Positions 45,219-55,699 of a DNA stretch of 64,000 nt are shown here, in pieces. The position numbers were made by a program, and so were the translations under genes. Within the stretch, counting starts at the first letter, position 1. Each line of letters opens with the position of its first letter. The notes beneath the pieces were generated by a model, which worked only from the letters and a program-made list of their open reading frames with translations, searched no databases and was not told the DNA's origin. Origin of the DNA: Pseudomonas simiae (GTDB lineage: Bacteria; Pseudomonadota; Gammaproteobacteria; Pseudomonadales; Pseudomonadaceae); contig NZ_FOKB01000003.1 in the NCBI RefSeq assembly GCF_900111895.1, forward strand, positions 124,001-188,000. The letters are read 5' to 3'.

Positions 45219-47210
45219 TCAGCTATAGACACGGCCAAGGAGCTGCCGATGGCTTTCAAACTGATCGAGCACGTCCCGGGTGATCTGCTCCTGGGTGAAG
45301 CCCATCAGGTCGTATTCCTGAGGTCCATTGTGCAGGTAGACCTCCGCGCGGTAGTAACGCGTGCGCTCTTCCTCGGGAAGGTCGCTCGGTGCCGACGAGT
45401 AAGCATCCAGGCTCACTTCGTAGACAAACGGGTTGCCCTCTGCCATCTCGATGCGCACACCGATGCAGCGCTTGGATTTACCCAGCAGGGTCTGCACTTC
45501 CAGCCCCTGTTCACGCAACGCCGTCGCCGCTTCTTCCAGCGCTGGCGTCACGTGCTTGTCCATGAAGCGTTGCACGGTGCCTTGGCTCGGTTGCAGGTCC
45601 AGCGCGGTCAAGCGCTCGCTGAAACCACGACGGCCCCGCTCGGCCAATTGCGCCTGCTCCTGTTCGATGGCCACATCCTGGCGCATGGCTTTGTGCAAGC
45701 CGAACATAAAGAAGATCAACACTACCGAGAATGGCAGCCCCGCCAGCACCACCATGGTCTGCATGGCTTCGAAGTTGCCCGCGAACAGCAAGCCGATGGT
45801 CACCAGGGTGATCACCGCCGACCAGAAGATCCGCAGCCAGTGCGGCGCATCTTCATCCACGTTGCCGCCTTTGCAGGAAAGGTTGGCCATCATCACCGCG
45901 CCGGAATCCGCCGGGGTCAGGAACAGCACGAAGCCCACGAAGATCGACACGCCGATCACGATTTTCGACGCCGGGTAATGCTCAAGCAGTTGGTAGATGG
46001 CCATGGAAGGCTGTTCCAACGCAGTCTTGCCCAACGCCACCGCACCCTGGTTCAGCACCAGGTCCAATGCCGAATTACCGAAGATCGACAGCCACGCCAA
46101 GGTGAAGCCCAACGGGATCAGCAGCACGCCGGCCACCAGTTCACGCACCGTGCGACCACGGGAAATACGCGCGATGAACATGCCCACGAATGGCGCCCAG
46201 GAAATCCACCAGGCCCAGTAGAACAGTGTCCACAGGCCCATCCAGCGTTCGGTCTTGTCGGCGTCGCCTTCGTACACGTAGAGGTCGAAGGTTTTCAGGA
46301 TGATGCCGTTGAGGTAGTCACCGGTGTTTTGCACCAGACCGTTGAGCAAGTGCAGGGTCGGGCCGAACAACAGTACGAAAATCAACAGGCCGCTGAACAA
46401 CACGATGTTGAGGTTGGACAGGCGCCGAATGCCGTTCTCAACACCCGACACGGCGGCGATGGTCGCCACGGTGCTCATCACGATGATCACGATCAACAGG
46501 TTGGTGTTGCTGTGCTCCATGCCGAACAGGTTTTCCAACCCGGACGACACCTGCATCGAACCAATCCCCAGGTTCGTCACCAGGCCCAGCAGGGTCACGA
46601 ACATGCCGAAGCCGTCCACCGCGTGGCCGGCCGCGCCTTTCACCCAACGCTCGCCCACCAGTGGGTACAGCGCCGAACGCAAGGCCAGCGGCTGGTTATG
46701 GCGATACGCGAAGTACGCCACGGCCAGGCCGACCAAGGCATAGATCGCCCAGCCGTGCAGGCCCCAATGCAGGAACGTCAGTTGCAGCGCCTGGCGCGCG
46801 GCGCCATTGCTGGCGGCTGCGCCTTCGGGCGGGTTGAAGTAGTGGTCCAGCGGCTCGGAAGCACCGAAGTACAACAGCGAAATGCCGATGCCCGACGAGA
46901 ACAACATGCCGGCCCAGGCGCCGTAGCTGAAGTCCGGGGTGTCGTCCTTGCTGCCCAGTTTCAACTTGCCGTAGGACGAAAACGCCAGACCCACCACGAA
47001 CACCAGGTAGGCGGCGATGACCACCATGTAGTACCAGCCAAAGCTTTTCGACAGCCACGCCTGTGCTACGCCGAGCATGCGCCCGGCCTCCTGCGGGGCG
47101 ATGATCAGGATGGCAGTCAACAACAGAATCAACGCGGTGGAGGTGTAGAACACCCAACCGTTGACCCGCACCTTTTCCGGCGGGGTCTTTATAAGAGAGG
47201 CAGAACTCAT
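45219..47210 (-). CDS. betT: choline transporter BetT, BCCT family
   Basis: This sodium- or proton-coupled symporter of the betaine-choline-carnitine family imports choline. It has 663 residues, 12 membrane helices, the BCCT signature around GLHGWAIYALVGLAVAYFAY and the conserved WWISWAPFVGMFIARISRGR. A long C-terminal cytoplasmic tail of about 150 residues (from MRQDVAIEQEQ) is the type that confers osmotic activation on BetT. ATG 47210 begins MSSASLIKTPP. It is divergent from betI. Confidence 0.92.
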   Translation of the reverse strand: MSSASLIKTPPEKVRVNGWVFYTSTALILLLTAILIIAPQEAGRMLGVAQAWLSKSFGWYYMVVIAAYLVFVVGLAFSSYGKLKLGSKDDTPDFSYGAWAGMLFSSGIGISLLYFGASEPLDHYFNPPEGAAASNGAARQALQLTFLHWGLHGWAIYALVGLAVAYFAYRHNQPLALRSALYPLVGERWVKGAAGHAVDGFGMFVTLLGLVTNLGIGSMQVSSGLENLFGMEHSNTNLLIVIIVMSTVATIAAVSGVENGIRRLSNLNIVLFSGLLIFVLLFGPTLHLLNGLVQNTGDYLNGIILKTFDLYVYEGDADKTERWMGLWTLFYWAWWISWAPFVGMFIARISRGRTVRELVAGVLLIPLGFTLAWLSIFGNSALDLVLNQGAVALGKTALEQPSMAIYQLLEHYPASKIVIGVSIFVGFVLFLTPADSGAVMMANLSCKGGNVDEDAPHWLRIFWSAVITLVTIGLLFAGNFEAMQTMVVLAGLPFSVVLIFFMFGLHKAMRQDVAIEQEQAQLAERGRRGFSERLTALDLQPSQGTVQRFMDKHVTPALEEAATALREQGLEVQTLLGKSKRCIGVRIEMAEGNPFVYEVSLDAYSSAPSDLPEEERTRYYRAEVYLHNGPQEYDLMGFTQEQITRDVLDQFESHRQLLGRVYS

Positions 47211-47544
47211 GGCGCAGATGCTCCGGGCAGTGCGAGAGAGAAACACAAGGCAACGGTTATCCCGGGACATCGATTTTTCGGCAGTCGACGGACGGGTGTT
47301 ATAAAGACACCCCTAAAATTCTTGAGCCTCGCCGAAGCGACGCCCAGGCCCTGATACGGCCTGTTTCAAGGTTTTTTACAGGTGTCAGATGTCGCGGCTC
47401 ACAAGTAGGAAATATCTGTAGGCAGCGACCATTTGTCGCAGATCTTATTCTTTGTTGATTGAACGTTCAATCAAAACAAAATAGACTGGCCCTCAAGCCG
47501 ACGGACGTGGATCGTCCATCGGCAGGCCTAAGGAGAGGTGCTAC
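47211..47544. promoter_or_regulatory. betT-betI divergent control region
   Basis: The 334-base gap holds the BetI palindrome (listed separately) and, just before it, GCGAC-CATTT-GTCGC at 47425-47439, a 5-bp inverted repeat that includes GCGACC, the half-site sequence also seen before caiX and gbcA. No gene is supported here. Confidence 0.5.
47455..47474. promoter_or_regulatory. BetI operator
   Basis: TTGATTGAACGTTCAATCAA is a perfect 20-bp palindrome, 71 bases before betI. Its core TTGAACGTTCAA fits the known BetI operator type. BetI bound here would repress betIBA and perhaps betT until choline is present. Confidence 0.85.
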
Positions 47545-48138
47545 ATGCCCAAGGTCGGTATGCAACCCATACGCCGCCAGCAGTTGATCGAAGCCACACT
47601 GACGGCGATCGATCAGGTCGGAATGGGAGATGCCAGCATTGCGCTGATCGCCCGTTTGGCCGGCGTCTCGAACGGCATCATCAGTCACTACTTTCAGGAC
47701 AAGAACGGCCTGATCGCCGCAACGATGCGGTACTTGATGAATGTGCTGATCGAGAACGTCCACGAACGCAGGCTTGCGCTGAAGGACGACAGCCCACGGG
47801 CGCACCTTCGGGTGATCATCGAGGGCAACTTCGACGCCAGCCAGGTCAATGGCCCGGCAATGAAAACCTGGCTGGCCTTCTGGGCCACCAGCATGCATCA
47901 CCCGTCATTGCACAGGTTGCAGCGGATCAACGATCAACGTCTGTATTCCAACCTGTGCTGCCAGTTCCGCCGAGTGCTGCCGCTGCCGCACGCACGCAAA
48001 GCAGCCAGAGGCCTGGCGGCCCTGATCGACGGTTTGTGGTTGCGCGGCGCCCTGTCGGGAGACGCTTTCGACACGGAGCAGGCGCAACGGATCGCTTACG
48101 AATACATGGATTTCCAATTGGCCAAGCAGGTGAGTTAG
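47545..48138 (+). CDS. betI: choline-responsive TetR-family repressor BetI
   Basis: BetI represses the bet genes and is released by choline. The 197-residue protein has the N-terminal TetR helix-turn-helix ([20 protein letters not shown]) and a ligand domain with [20 protein letters not shown]. Its length and start ([19 protein letters not shown]) are those of BetI. betB follows after 110 bases. Confidence 0.95.
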   Translation: MPKVGMQPIRRQQLIEATLTAIDQVGMGDASIALIARLAGVSNGIISHYFQDKNGLIAATMRYLMNVLIENVHERRLALKDDSPRAHLRVIIEGNFDASQVNGPAMKTWLAFWATSMHHPSLHRLQRINDQRLYSNLCCQFRRVLPLPHARKAARGLAALIDGLWLRGALSGDAFDTEQAQRIAYEYMDFQLAKQVS

Positions 48139-48248
48139 AGCATCTATAACCGCTCAACCCCTGAACGGCTGTTGATCAGTGTTGCCAGACCCTTATGGCC
48201 CACTTTTCGGCGGTTAACGCCAACCACTTATGCACTTGCGAGGACTTT

Positions 48249-49721
48249 ATGGCCCGTTTCGACCTGCAAAAACTCTACATTGACGGCGGCTACACCGACG
48301 CTGGCAGCGATGCCACCTTCGAAGCCATCAACCCGGCTAACGGTGAAGTTCTCGCCCAAGTGCAACGCGCAACGAAAGAAGACGTTGAACGTGCCGTGGT
48401 CAGCGCCGAAAAAGGCCAGAAAATCTGGGCTGCTATGACCGCCATGGAGCGTTCGCGCATCCTGCGTCGTGCCGTCGACATCCTGCGCGAGCGCAACGAC
48501 GAGTTGGCCGCCCTGGAAACCCTGGACACCGGTAAAGCCTTCTCCGAAACCAAGTACGTCGACATCGTTACCGGCGCTGACGTGCTCGAATACTACGCAG
48601 GCCTGGTGCCGGCCATCGAAGGCGAGCAGATCCCACTGCGCGACACTTCCTTCGTCTATACCCGCCGCGAGCCGCTGGGCGTGGTCGCCGGTATCGGCGC
48701 GTGGAACTACCCGATCCAGATCGCCCTGTGGAAATCCGCACCGGCCCTGGCCGCGGGTAACGCGATGATCTTCAAACCTAGCGAAGTCACTTCGCTGACC
48801 ACCCTGAAACTGGCCGAGATCTACACCGAAGCCGGTGTTCCGGCTGGCGTGTTCAACGTCCTGACCGGCAGCGGCCGTGAAGTCGGCACCTGGTTGACCG
48901 AGCACCCGCGCATCGAAAAAGTCTCGTTCACCGGCGGCACCGACACCGGCAAGAAAGTCATGGCCAGCGCTTCGAGCTCGTCGCTCAAGGAAGTGACCAT
49001 GGAACTGGGCGGCAAGTCGCCGCTGATCGTGTTCGAAGATGCCGACCTGGATCGTGCCGCCGACATCGCGATGATGGCCAACTTCTACAGCTCCGGCCAG
49101 GTCTGCACCAACGGCACTCGCGTGTTCGTGCCCAAGCACCTGCAAGCGGCGTTCGAAGCCAAGATCGTTGAGCGCGTTGCACGCATCCGCGTCGGCAACC
49201 CGCAAGACGACAACACCAACTTCGGCCCGCTGGTCAGCTTCGCCCACATGGAAAGCGTGCTGGGCTACATCGCCAAAGGTAAGGAAGAAGGCGCACGCGT
49301 GCTGTGCGGCGGCGACCGTCTGACCGACGGCGAATTCGCCAAAGGCGCTTTCGTGGCCCCGACCGTGTTCACCGACTGCACTGACGAAATGACCATCGTC
49401 CGTGAAGAAATCTTCGGCCCAGTGATGAGTATCCTCACTTACGAAACCGAAGAAGAAGTGATCCGCCGCGCCAACGACACCGACTTCGGCCTGGCCGCCG
49501 GCCTGGTGACCAAAGACCTGAACCGCGCCCACCGCGTGATTCATCAGTTGGAAGCGGGTATCTGCTGGATCAACGCCTGGGGCGAATCCGACGCGAAGAT
49601 GCCGGTGGGTGGCTACAAGCAATCCGGTGTGGGTCGTGAGAACGGTATCAGCTCGCTGAACAACTTCACCCGCATCAAATCGGTACAGGTTGAACTGGGC
49701 GACTACGCCTCGGTGTTCTAA
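48249..49721 (+). CDS. betB: betaine aldehyde dehydrogenase
   Basis: BetB oxidises betaine aldehyde to glycine betaine with NAD(P)+. The 490-residue protein has the cofactor loop [15 protein letters not shown], the catalytic Glu in [11 protein letters not shown] and the catalytic Cys in [19 protein letters not shown] 48249 opens [15 protein letters not shown], the conserved start. A REPIN separates it from betA. Confidence 0.96.
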   Translation: MARFDLQKLYIDGGYTDAGSDATFEAINPANGEVLAQVQRATKEDVERAVVSAEKGQKIWAAMTAMERSRILRRAVDILRERNDELAALETLDTGKAFSETKYVDIVTGADVLEYYAGLVPAIEGEQIPLRDTSFVYTRREPLGVVAGIGAWNYPIQIALWKSAPALAAGNAMIFKPSEVTSLTTLKLAEIYTEAGVPAGVFNVLTGSGREVGTWLTEHPRIEKVSFTGGTDTGKKVMASASSSSLKEVTMELGGKSPLIVFEDADLDRAADIAMMANFYSSGQVCTNGTRVFVPKHLQAAFEAKIVERVARIRVGNPQDDNTNFGPLVSFAHMESVLGYIAKGKEEGARVLCGGDRLTDGEFAKGAFVAPTVFTDCTDEMTIVREEIFGPVMSILTYETEEEVIRRANDTDFGLAAGLVTKDLNRAHRVIHQLEAGICWINAWGESDAKMPVGGYKQSGVGRENGISSLNNFTRIKSVQVELGDYASVF

Positions 49722-49751
49722 GAACCGAGCCTTGTATTGCCTATAAGGCCG

Positions 49752-49843
49752 CCATCGGGGGCAAGCCCCCTCCCACACTGACTGTGTTCACAAGTTCAGA
49801 TGTGTAAATACAGTCAAAGGTGGGAGGGGGCTTGCCCCCCGAT
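49752..49843. repeat. REPIN between betB and betA
   Basis: CATCGGGGGCAAGCCCCCTC and GGTGGGAGGGGGCTTGCCCC form an inverted pair of the GGGGG type, inside the betIBA operon. Confidence 0.87.
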
Positions 49844-49882
49844 GAGGCCCGACCTGACTAGACTTCAAAGAGGGTGCATCCA

Positions 49883-51586
49883 ATGTCCCAAGAATACGAC
49901 TACATCATTGTGGGTGCCGGCTCCGCCGGTAACACCCTGGCGACCCGTCTGACCGAAGACGAAGGCGTCACCGTCCTGCTGCTGGAAGCCGGCGGCCCCG
50001 ACTACCGCTTAGACTTCCGTACCCAGATGCCAGCCGCCCTGGCGTTCCCGCTGCAAGGCCGCCGCTACAACTGGGCCTACGAGACCGATCCAGAGCCACA
50101 CATGGACGGCCGTCGCATGGAATGCGGTCGCGGCAAGGGCCTGGGTGGCTCTTCCTTGATCAACGGCATGTGCTACATCCGTGGCAACGCCATGGACTAC
50201 GACAACTGGGCGAAATTGCCAGGCCTGGAAAACTGGACGTACCTGGACTGCCTGCCCTATTTCAGAAAAGCTGAAACTCGGGACATCGGCCCGAACGACT
50301 GGCACGGCGGCGATGGCCCGGTCAGCGTGACCACGCCGAAAGCCGGCAACAACCCACTGTTCCACGCCATGGTTGAAGCCGGCGTACAGGCCGGGTACCC
50401 ACGCACCGAAGACTTGAACGGCTACCAGCAGGAAGGCTTCGGCCCGATGGACCGTACCGTCACGCCAAACGGCCGTCGTGCCAGCACCGCGCGCGGTTAC
50501 CTGGACACGGCCAAGAAGCGTTCGACACTGACCATCGTCACCCACGCCCTCACCGACAAAGTGTTGTTCGAAGGCAAGCGTGCCGTGGGCGTGCGTTACC
50601 TGATCGGCGCCGCCGAAGAACGCGTTGAAGCCCGCGCCCGTAAAGAAGTACTGGTGTGCAGCGGCGCAATCGCTTCGCCGCAATTGCTGCAACGCTCCGG
50701 TGTCGGCCCGGCCAAACTGCTGGAAAGCCTCGACATCCCGGTGGTCCATGACCTGCCAGGCGTCGGCGAAAACCTGCAGGACCACCTTGAGCTGTACCTG
50801 CAATACGCGTGCACCCAACCCGTGTCGCTGTACCCGTCGCTGCTCTGGTACAACCAGCCGGCCATTGGCGCCGAGTGGCTGTTCAACGGCACCGGCATCG
50901 GCGCCAGCAACCAGTTCGAAGCGGGCGGTTTCATCCGCACCCGTGAAGAGTTCGAGTGGCCGAACATCCAGTACCACTTCCTGCCGGTAGCGATTAACTA
51001 CAACGGCAGCAACGGTGTGAAAGAGCACGGTTTCCAGGCGCACATGGGCTCCATGCGTTCGCCGAGCCGTGGCCGCATCCAGCTGAAGTCGAAGAACCCA
51101 CGGGACTACCCGAGCATCCTCTTCAACTACATGGCCACCGAACAGGACTGGCAGGAATTCCGCGACGGCATCCGCCTGACCCGTGAAATCATGCAGCAGC
51201 CGGCACTGGACCCCTACCGTGGCCGCGAAATCAGCCCAGGTATTGACGTGCAAACCGATGAACAGCTCGACAAGTTCATCCGCGAACACGCTGAAACCGC
51301 GTTCCACCCGTCCTGCTCGTGCAAGATGGGCACCGACGAGATGGCGGTAGTGGACGGCGAAGGCCGCGTGCATGGCATGCAGGGTCTGCGCGTTGTGGAT
51401 GCGTCGATCATGCCGATCATCACCACCGGTAACCTGAACGCACCGACGATCATGATCGCCGAGAAAATCGCCGACAAGATCCGTGGCCGCCAGCCACTGC
51501 CGCGCAGCACCGCCGACTACTACGTGGCCGGCGATGCGCCGGTGCGTGGCAAGCCGATGCGTGAAGTGGGCCCGCTGGCGCAGTAA
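49883..51586 (+). CDS. betA: choline dehydrogenase
   Basis: BetA is a membrane-associated GMC flavoenzyme that oxidises choline to betaine aldehyde. The 567-residue protein has the FAD motif [20 protein letters not shown], the GMC signature [17 protein letters not shown], and the C-terminal catalytic His in [12 protein letters not shown] with the second FAD motif [13 protein letters not shown] 49883 ([11 protein letters not shown]) is preferred to ATG 49874. It ends the betIBA operon. Confidence 0.95.
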   Translation: MSQEYDYIIVGAGSAGNTLATRLTEDEGVTVLLLEAGGPDYRLDFRTQMPAALAFPLQGRRYNWAYETDPEPHMDGRRMECGRGKGLGGSSLINGMCYIRGNAMDYDNWAKLPGLENWTYLDCLPYFRKAETRDIGPNDWHGGDGPVSVTTPKAGNNPLFHAMVEAGVQAGYPRTEDLNGYQQEGFGPMDRTVTPNGRRASTARGYLDTAKKRSTLTIVTHALTDKVLFEGKRAVGVRYLIGAAEERVEARARKEVLVCSGAIASPQLLQRSGVGPAKLLESLDIPVVHDLPGVGENLQDHLELYLQYACTQPVSLYPSLLWYNQPAIGAEWLFNGTGIGASNQFEAGGFIRTREEFEWPNIQYHFLPVAINYNGSNGVKEHGFQAHMGSMRSPSRGRIQLKSKNPRDYPSILFNYMATEQDWQEFRDGIRLTREIMQQPALDPYRGREISPGIDVQTDEQLDKFIREHAETAFHPSCSCKMGTDEMAVVDGEGRVHGMQGLRVVDASIMPIITTGNLNAPTIMIAEKIADKIRGRQPLPRSTADYYVAGDAPVRGKPMREVGPLAQ

Positions 51587-51606
51587 CTGATACACCGCGG
51601 TGCTGC

Positions 51607-51680
51607 CTTCACAAGCAAGCCCGCTCCCACCTTTGATCGGGTTCACACGGTCAAAATGTGGGAGCGGGCTTGCTCGTGAA
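51607..51680. repeat. REPIN after betA
   Basis: TTCACAAGCAAGCCCGCTCC and GTGGGAGCGGGCTTGCTCGT, GCGGG type; the left arm has a C-to-A change (CGAGC to ACAAGC region). Confidence 0.82.
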
Positions 51681-51766
51681 GGGGCCTAACCATTCACTGC
51701 AAAACCTCTCCTTGATCGGCTACTCTGTTTGCCTGCCCGCGCCGAGCCGCCCACAAGGAAGGCCCC

Positions 51767-53209
51767 ATGTTCGACCACCACGCCACACTCAAACAGCATT
51801 TCAGTGCCCTGCGCACTCGCGCCGAATTCTTCTCCCTGCGCTACGTACGCGAATCCGGCCAATACCTGGCCGTGCGCAAAAACGTCGCCGAACCACCACA
51901 CCTGAACCACGACGAGGGCGCCATGCTCACCGTGCGCCTCAACGGTGTGGAAGCCTACGCAGCGACCAACGACATTTCCCTGCCTGGCCTGCAAGCCGCC
52001 CTTGAGCGTGCCGAACAGCAAGCCCGCCTGATCAAGCCCCACGCGCTACTCGACCTGCGTGACCAGCACGTCTCCAGCGATGTGGCGGACTATCTGTCCC
52101 CCGAACTCAACCAGCCCTTCCCGTCCCTGAGCGACTGCTACCAATTGCTGGGTGACGAATCCGCCGCGGTGCCCAAGGACGAGCGCCTGGTGAGCTGGGA
52201 AGTCAGCCTCGGCCTGACCCACGTCGAGCAAATCTACCTCAACAACGCCGGCGCCGAACTGCGCCAGGCCCAGCGCTTTGTATTCCCCGGCGTCAATGTC
52301 ACCGCCTACGACGGCAACGACAGCCAGAGCCGCACCCTCGGCGGCAGCAATTTCGGCCAGCAAGGCGGGTTTGATGTGATCAGCCGCTTCGGCCTGGTCG
52401 GAGCCGCGCCACGCATTGCCGACGAAGCCGTGCAATTGCTGCTTGCACCCAACACCCCCAACGGCCCGCGTGACCTGTTGCTGATGCCCGACCAGATGAT
52501 CCTGCAGATCCATGAGTCCATCGGTCACCCACTGGAGCTGGATCGCATCCTGGGTGACGAGCGCAATTACGCCGGCACCAGCTTTGTGAAGGCCAGCGAC
52601 TTCGGTCACCTGCAATATGGCTCCAAGTTGCTCAACGTGACGTTCGACCCGGACATCCCCGAACAACTCGCCAGCTACAGCCATGACGACGACGGCACTC
52701 CCGCCAGCAAGCAGTTCCTGATCCGCGAAGGGCTGCTGCTCAAACCGCTGGGCGGTGCGCTGTCGCAATACCGTTCGGGCATGAGCGGCGTGGCCAACAG
52801 CCGGGCCAGCAGTTGGAACCGCGCCCCCATCGACCGCATGGCCAACCTGAACATCGAAGCGGGCGACAAGCGCCTTGCGCAACTGATCGGTGGCATCGAA
52901 AACGGCATCTTGATGTCGACCAACCGTTCATGGTCCATCGACGATGCGCGCAATAAATTCCAGTTCGGCTGTGAATGGGGCCAACTGATCGAGAACGGTG
53001 AGCTGAAAGGCGTGGTGAAAAACCCCAACTACCGGGCTATTTCCGCGAATTTCTGGCGCAACCTCAGCGCGGTCGGTGACGCCAGTACCTTCAAGGTGCT
53101 GGGCACGCCGAACTGTGGCAAAGGCGAACCCAACCAGGTGATCCGCGTCGGCCATGCGTCGCCCGCCTGCGTATTCAGTGATGTCGACGTATTTGGGGGA
53201 GACGCCTGA
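51767..53209 (+). CDS. TldD-like metallopeptidase (second TldD/E pair)
   Basis: The 480-residue protein is of the TldD/PmbA family. It contains the zinc motif HESIGH at residues 249-254, which marks the TldD-type active subunit, and GNDSQSRTLGGSNFGQQGG and ASPACVFSDVDVFGG. It is less like the housekeeping TldD than expected and begins MFDHHATLKQHFSAL. The stop overlaps the next gene by one base, so the two form an obligate pair. In E. coli TldD/E matures microcin B17 and degrades CcdA; the target here is unknown. Confidence 0.85.
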   Translation: MFDHHATLKQHFSALRTRAEFFSLRYVRESGQYLAVRKNVAEPPHLNHDEGAMLTVRLNGVEAYAATNDISLPGLQAALERAEQQARLIKPHALLDLRDQHVSSDVADYLSPELNQPFPSLSDCYQLLGDESAAVPKDERLVSWEVSLGLTHVEQIYLNNAGAELRQAQRFVFPGVNVTAYDGNDSQSRTLGGSNFGQQGGFDVISRFGLVGAAPRIADEAVQLLLAPNTPNGPRDLLLMPDQMILQIHESIGHPLELDRILGDERNYAGTSFVKASDFGHLQYGSKLLNVTFDPDIPEQLASYSHDDDGTPASKQFLIREGLLLKPLGGALSQYRSGMSGVANSRASSWNRAPIDRMANLNIEAGDKRLAQLIGGIENGILMSTNRSWSIDDARNKFQFGCEWGQLIENGELKGVVKNPNYRAISANFWRNLSAVGDASTFKVLGTPNCGKGEPNQVIRVGHASPACVFSDVDVFGGDA

Positions 53210-54525
53210 TGAACACCTTCAAGGCATTGGTGGACTGGCTCAAGCACGCCATCACCGACAGCGAACAATTCCACCTCGGGTATGCGGATGAAGCGTCCGA
53301 GTTCGTGCGCTTCAACCACGCCAAGGTGCGCCAGGCCGGCCAAGTGCAACAGGCCAGCCTCAGCTTGAAACTGATCAACGACGGCCGCCACGCGGACCTC
53401 GGCATCACCCTGGCCGGCGAGCTGGAACTGGACCGCCAACGCTTGGCCGATGGCCTGCAACAGTTGCGTGAAACCCTGCCGTTGCTGCCGCAGGATCCGT
53501 ACCTGCTGCTGAACCACAACGCCTGGCAAAGCAGCAACGAACAAACCCGGCCGTTGCCGGAACTGGCGCAGGTACTGGAAGACATCAAGGCGGCCGCCCA
53601 CGGCGTCGACCTGGTCGGTTTCTATGCAGCCGGCCCCATCACCCGAGGCTTTGCCAGTTCGTCGGGCGCCTTCGGCTGGCACCAGGCCAATAGCTTCAAT
53701 TTCGATTTCAGCCTGTTCCACGCCAATGGCGAAGCGGTGAAAGCCAGCTACGCCGGACACACCTGGGACAGCGCCGAATTTGCCGCGCGCTTCCAGCAGG
53801 CCCGCGAACAGCTTGAGTTCCTCGGCCGCCCACTGCACACACTGGCGCCCGGACACTACCGCGCCTACCTCGCCCCGGCGGCGATTGAAGAAATCATCAG
53901 CATCATCACCTGGGGCGGGTTTTCCGCCCAGGCGATCGCCAGCAAGGGCAGCTCGCTGCAAAAGCTGTATGCCGGCGAACAGTCCCTGAGCCCGCAGGTG
54001 ACGCTGACTGAACAGATCAGCGGCTCCCTGAGCCAGGCGTTTTCCACCGAGGGTTATCCACGCGGCGACGTCACACTGATCAAGGCGGGGAAAGCCGATG
54101 GCCAATTGATCAATTCGCGCAGCGCTGCCGAATACGGCTTGAGCACCAACGGCGCGAGCAGTGATGAATCGCCCAGCGCCTTGCAGATGGCCGCCGGCAG
54201 CCTGGCCCAAGCCGATATCCTCAAGCAGTTGGGCACCGGGTTGTACATCAGCAACCTGTGGTACCTGAACTATTCGGACCTTCCGGCGGCACGCCTGACC
54301 GGCATGACGCGTTTCGCCACCTTTTGGGTGGAAGACGGCGAGATCAAGGCGCCGGTCAGCACCATGCGCTTTGATGACAGCGTCTACCACCTGCTCGGCA
54401 CGCAGTTGGAAGCCCTGACCGCTGAACGGGAACTGCTGCTGTCGGCCAGCACTTACAGCCAGCGCAACACCGCCTCCAACCTGCTGCCGGGGGCTTTGGT
54501 AAAACGCCTGACGCTAACCCTTTAA
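53209..54525 (+). CDS. TldE/PmbA-like partner protein
   Basis: The 438-residue partner lacks the HExxxH motif, as TldE/PmbA does, and pairs with the TldD-like protein to form a heterodimer with one zinc site. Typical stretches are ITRGFASSSGAFGWHQANSF, NLWYLNYSDLPAARLTGMTR and FWVEDGEIKAPVSTMRFDDS. Start and stop codons overlap by one base with the upstream gene. Its REPIN separates it from the RhlA homologue. Confidence 0.85.
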   Translation: MNTFKALVDWLKHAITDSEQFHLGYADEASEFVRFNHAKVRQAGQVQQASLSLKLINDGRHADLGITLAGELELDRQRLADGLQQLRETLPLLPQDPYLLLNHNAWQSSNEQTRPLPELAQVLEDIKAAAHGVDLVGFYAAGPITRGFASSSGAFGWHQANSFNFDFSLFHANGEAVKASYAGHTWDSAEFAARFQQAREQLEFLGRPLHTLAPGHYRAYLAPAAIEEIISIITWGGFSAQAIASKGSSLQKLYAGEQSLSPQVTLTEQISGSLSQAFSTEGYPRGDVTLIKAGKADGQLINSRSAAEYGLSTNGASSDESPSALQMAAGSLAQADILKQLGTGLYISNLWYLNYSDLPAARLTGMTRFATFWVEDGEIKAPVSTMRFDDSVYHLLGTQLEALTAERELLLSASTYSQRNTASNLLPGALVKRLTLTL

Positions 54526-54540
54526 CCACCACTATCCCCT

Positions 54541-54628
54541 GTGGGAGCGGGCTTGCTCGCGAATACGGTGCATCAGTCACACATGTACTGACTGACACTG
54601 CGCATTCGCGAGCAAGCCCGCTCCCACA
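54541..54628. repeat. REPIN between the TldE-like gene and the RhlA homologue
   Basis: GTGGGAGCGGGCTTGCTCGC and GCGAGCAAGCCCGCTCCCAC, perfect complements, GCGGG type. The inner arms also pair (GTACTGACTGACA region). Confidence 0.88.
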
Positions 54629-54814
54629 GGGGCTGTGTCAGGTTCTGACACCTCGGCTCCATCCCCTCCTACGGTCAATTCTCTTCTCCCCCTTTCTGTA
54701 TGGGCAGCCTGTTGTCGCCTGTAAAAAACCTCGATATAACGGTTAGTGGCATCCCGCCACCCGACAGGTAGTACTGCATGCACTTGCCCGGGAAGGGCAA
54801 GCTGGAGCGTTGAC

Positions 54815-55663
54815 ATGAACCATGGAAGTTTTGTCATTGAAAAGCTGTTCAAGCACTACAACGTTCATGTTGAGCAGCTAGGAAACGATTCTGCAAAAAA
54901 GACCGTCTTGATGGTCAACGGCGCGCTGTCCACCACGCGCTCGTTCGCTCGCACCAGTAAATGCCTGGCAGAGCATTTCAATGTGCTGCTGTTCGACCTG
55001 CCGTTCTCCGGCTATTCCCGCGAACACAACACTGACCTCGACCTGGTAACCAAGGACGACGAGGTGCACATGCTGCGCGCCCTGGTCGAGCGTTTCCAGG
55101 TCAACCACCTGGTGTCGGCCTCCTGGGGTGGTATCTCGACGCTGCTGACCCTGGCGCACAACCCACCCTCCATCGAAAGCTCGGTGGTGATGGCCCTGGC
55201 ACCCAACCTCAATCAAGCCATGCTCGACTACGTGGAACGTGTGCGCGTGCTGATCGAAGCGGATGACAAGTCTGCCGTCGGCCACTTGCTCAATGAAACC
55301 GTGGGCAAATACTTGTCGCCCCGGCTCAAACGCAACAACCACCGTCACCTGTCGACCATGGCCACCACCGAGTACCGCCAGGCGCGTTTCCATATCCACC
55401 AGGTACTGGCCTTGGGCGATGGCAACTACCTGCCGGCACTGCGGCAGATTGAAACACCAGTGCACTTCCTCAACGGCGCGCTGGACGAATACACCCCCGC
55501 CGCCGAGGCCCAGTTATTCAAGCAGTACGTGGGGCGCAGCAGCTTTGCCGTGGCCGAGCAGACGGGCCACTTGCTCGACCTTGAATCCAACGAAGCCGCC
55601 GTAGCGGTGCACCGTGAGCTGCTGGATTTCCTGGTGGGAAAACACGCGACGGTTGGCGCATAA
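54815..55663 (+). CDS. rhlA: RhlA-like 3-(3-hydroxyalkanoyloxy)alkanoate synthase
   Basis: RhlA joins two 3-hydroxyacyl groups to make the lipid precursor of rhamnolipids. From memory of the P. aeruginosa sequence, identity is high over most of the length: [36 protein letters not shown] and [16 protein letters not shown] all have near-identical counterparts. The catalytic triad is Ser103 (SASWGG), Asp224 (LDEYTP) and His252 (TGHLLDL), one residue offset from RhlA. The related PhaG is less similar. It has 282 residues; GGAG is nine bases before ATG 54815. No rhlB or rhlC is in the window. An EmrB-type exporter follows after 36 bases. Confidence 0.82.
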   Translation: MNHGSFVIEKLFKHYNVHVEQLGNDSAKKTVLMVNGALSTTRSFARTSKCLAEHFNVLLFDLPFSGYSREHNTDLDLVTKDDEVHMLRALVERFQVNHLVSASWGGISTLLTLAHNPPSIESSVVMALAPNLNQAMLDYVERVRVLIEADDKSAVGHLLNETVGKYLSPRLKRNNHRHLSTMATTEYRQARFHIHQVLALGDGNYLPALRQIETPVHFLNGALDEYTPAAEAQLFKQYVGRSSFAVAEQTGHLLDLESNEAAVAVHRELLDFLVGKHATVGA

Positions 55664-55699
55664 TCGCAAACACATAGCCTGCTATCAAAAAGGTATTCC

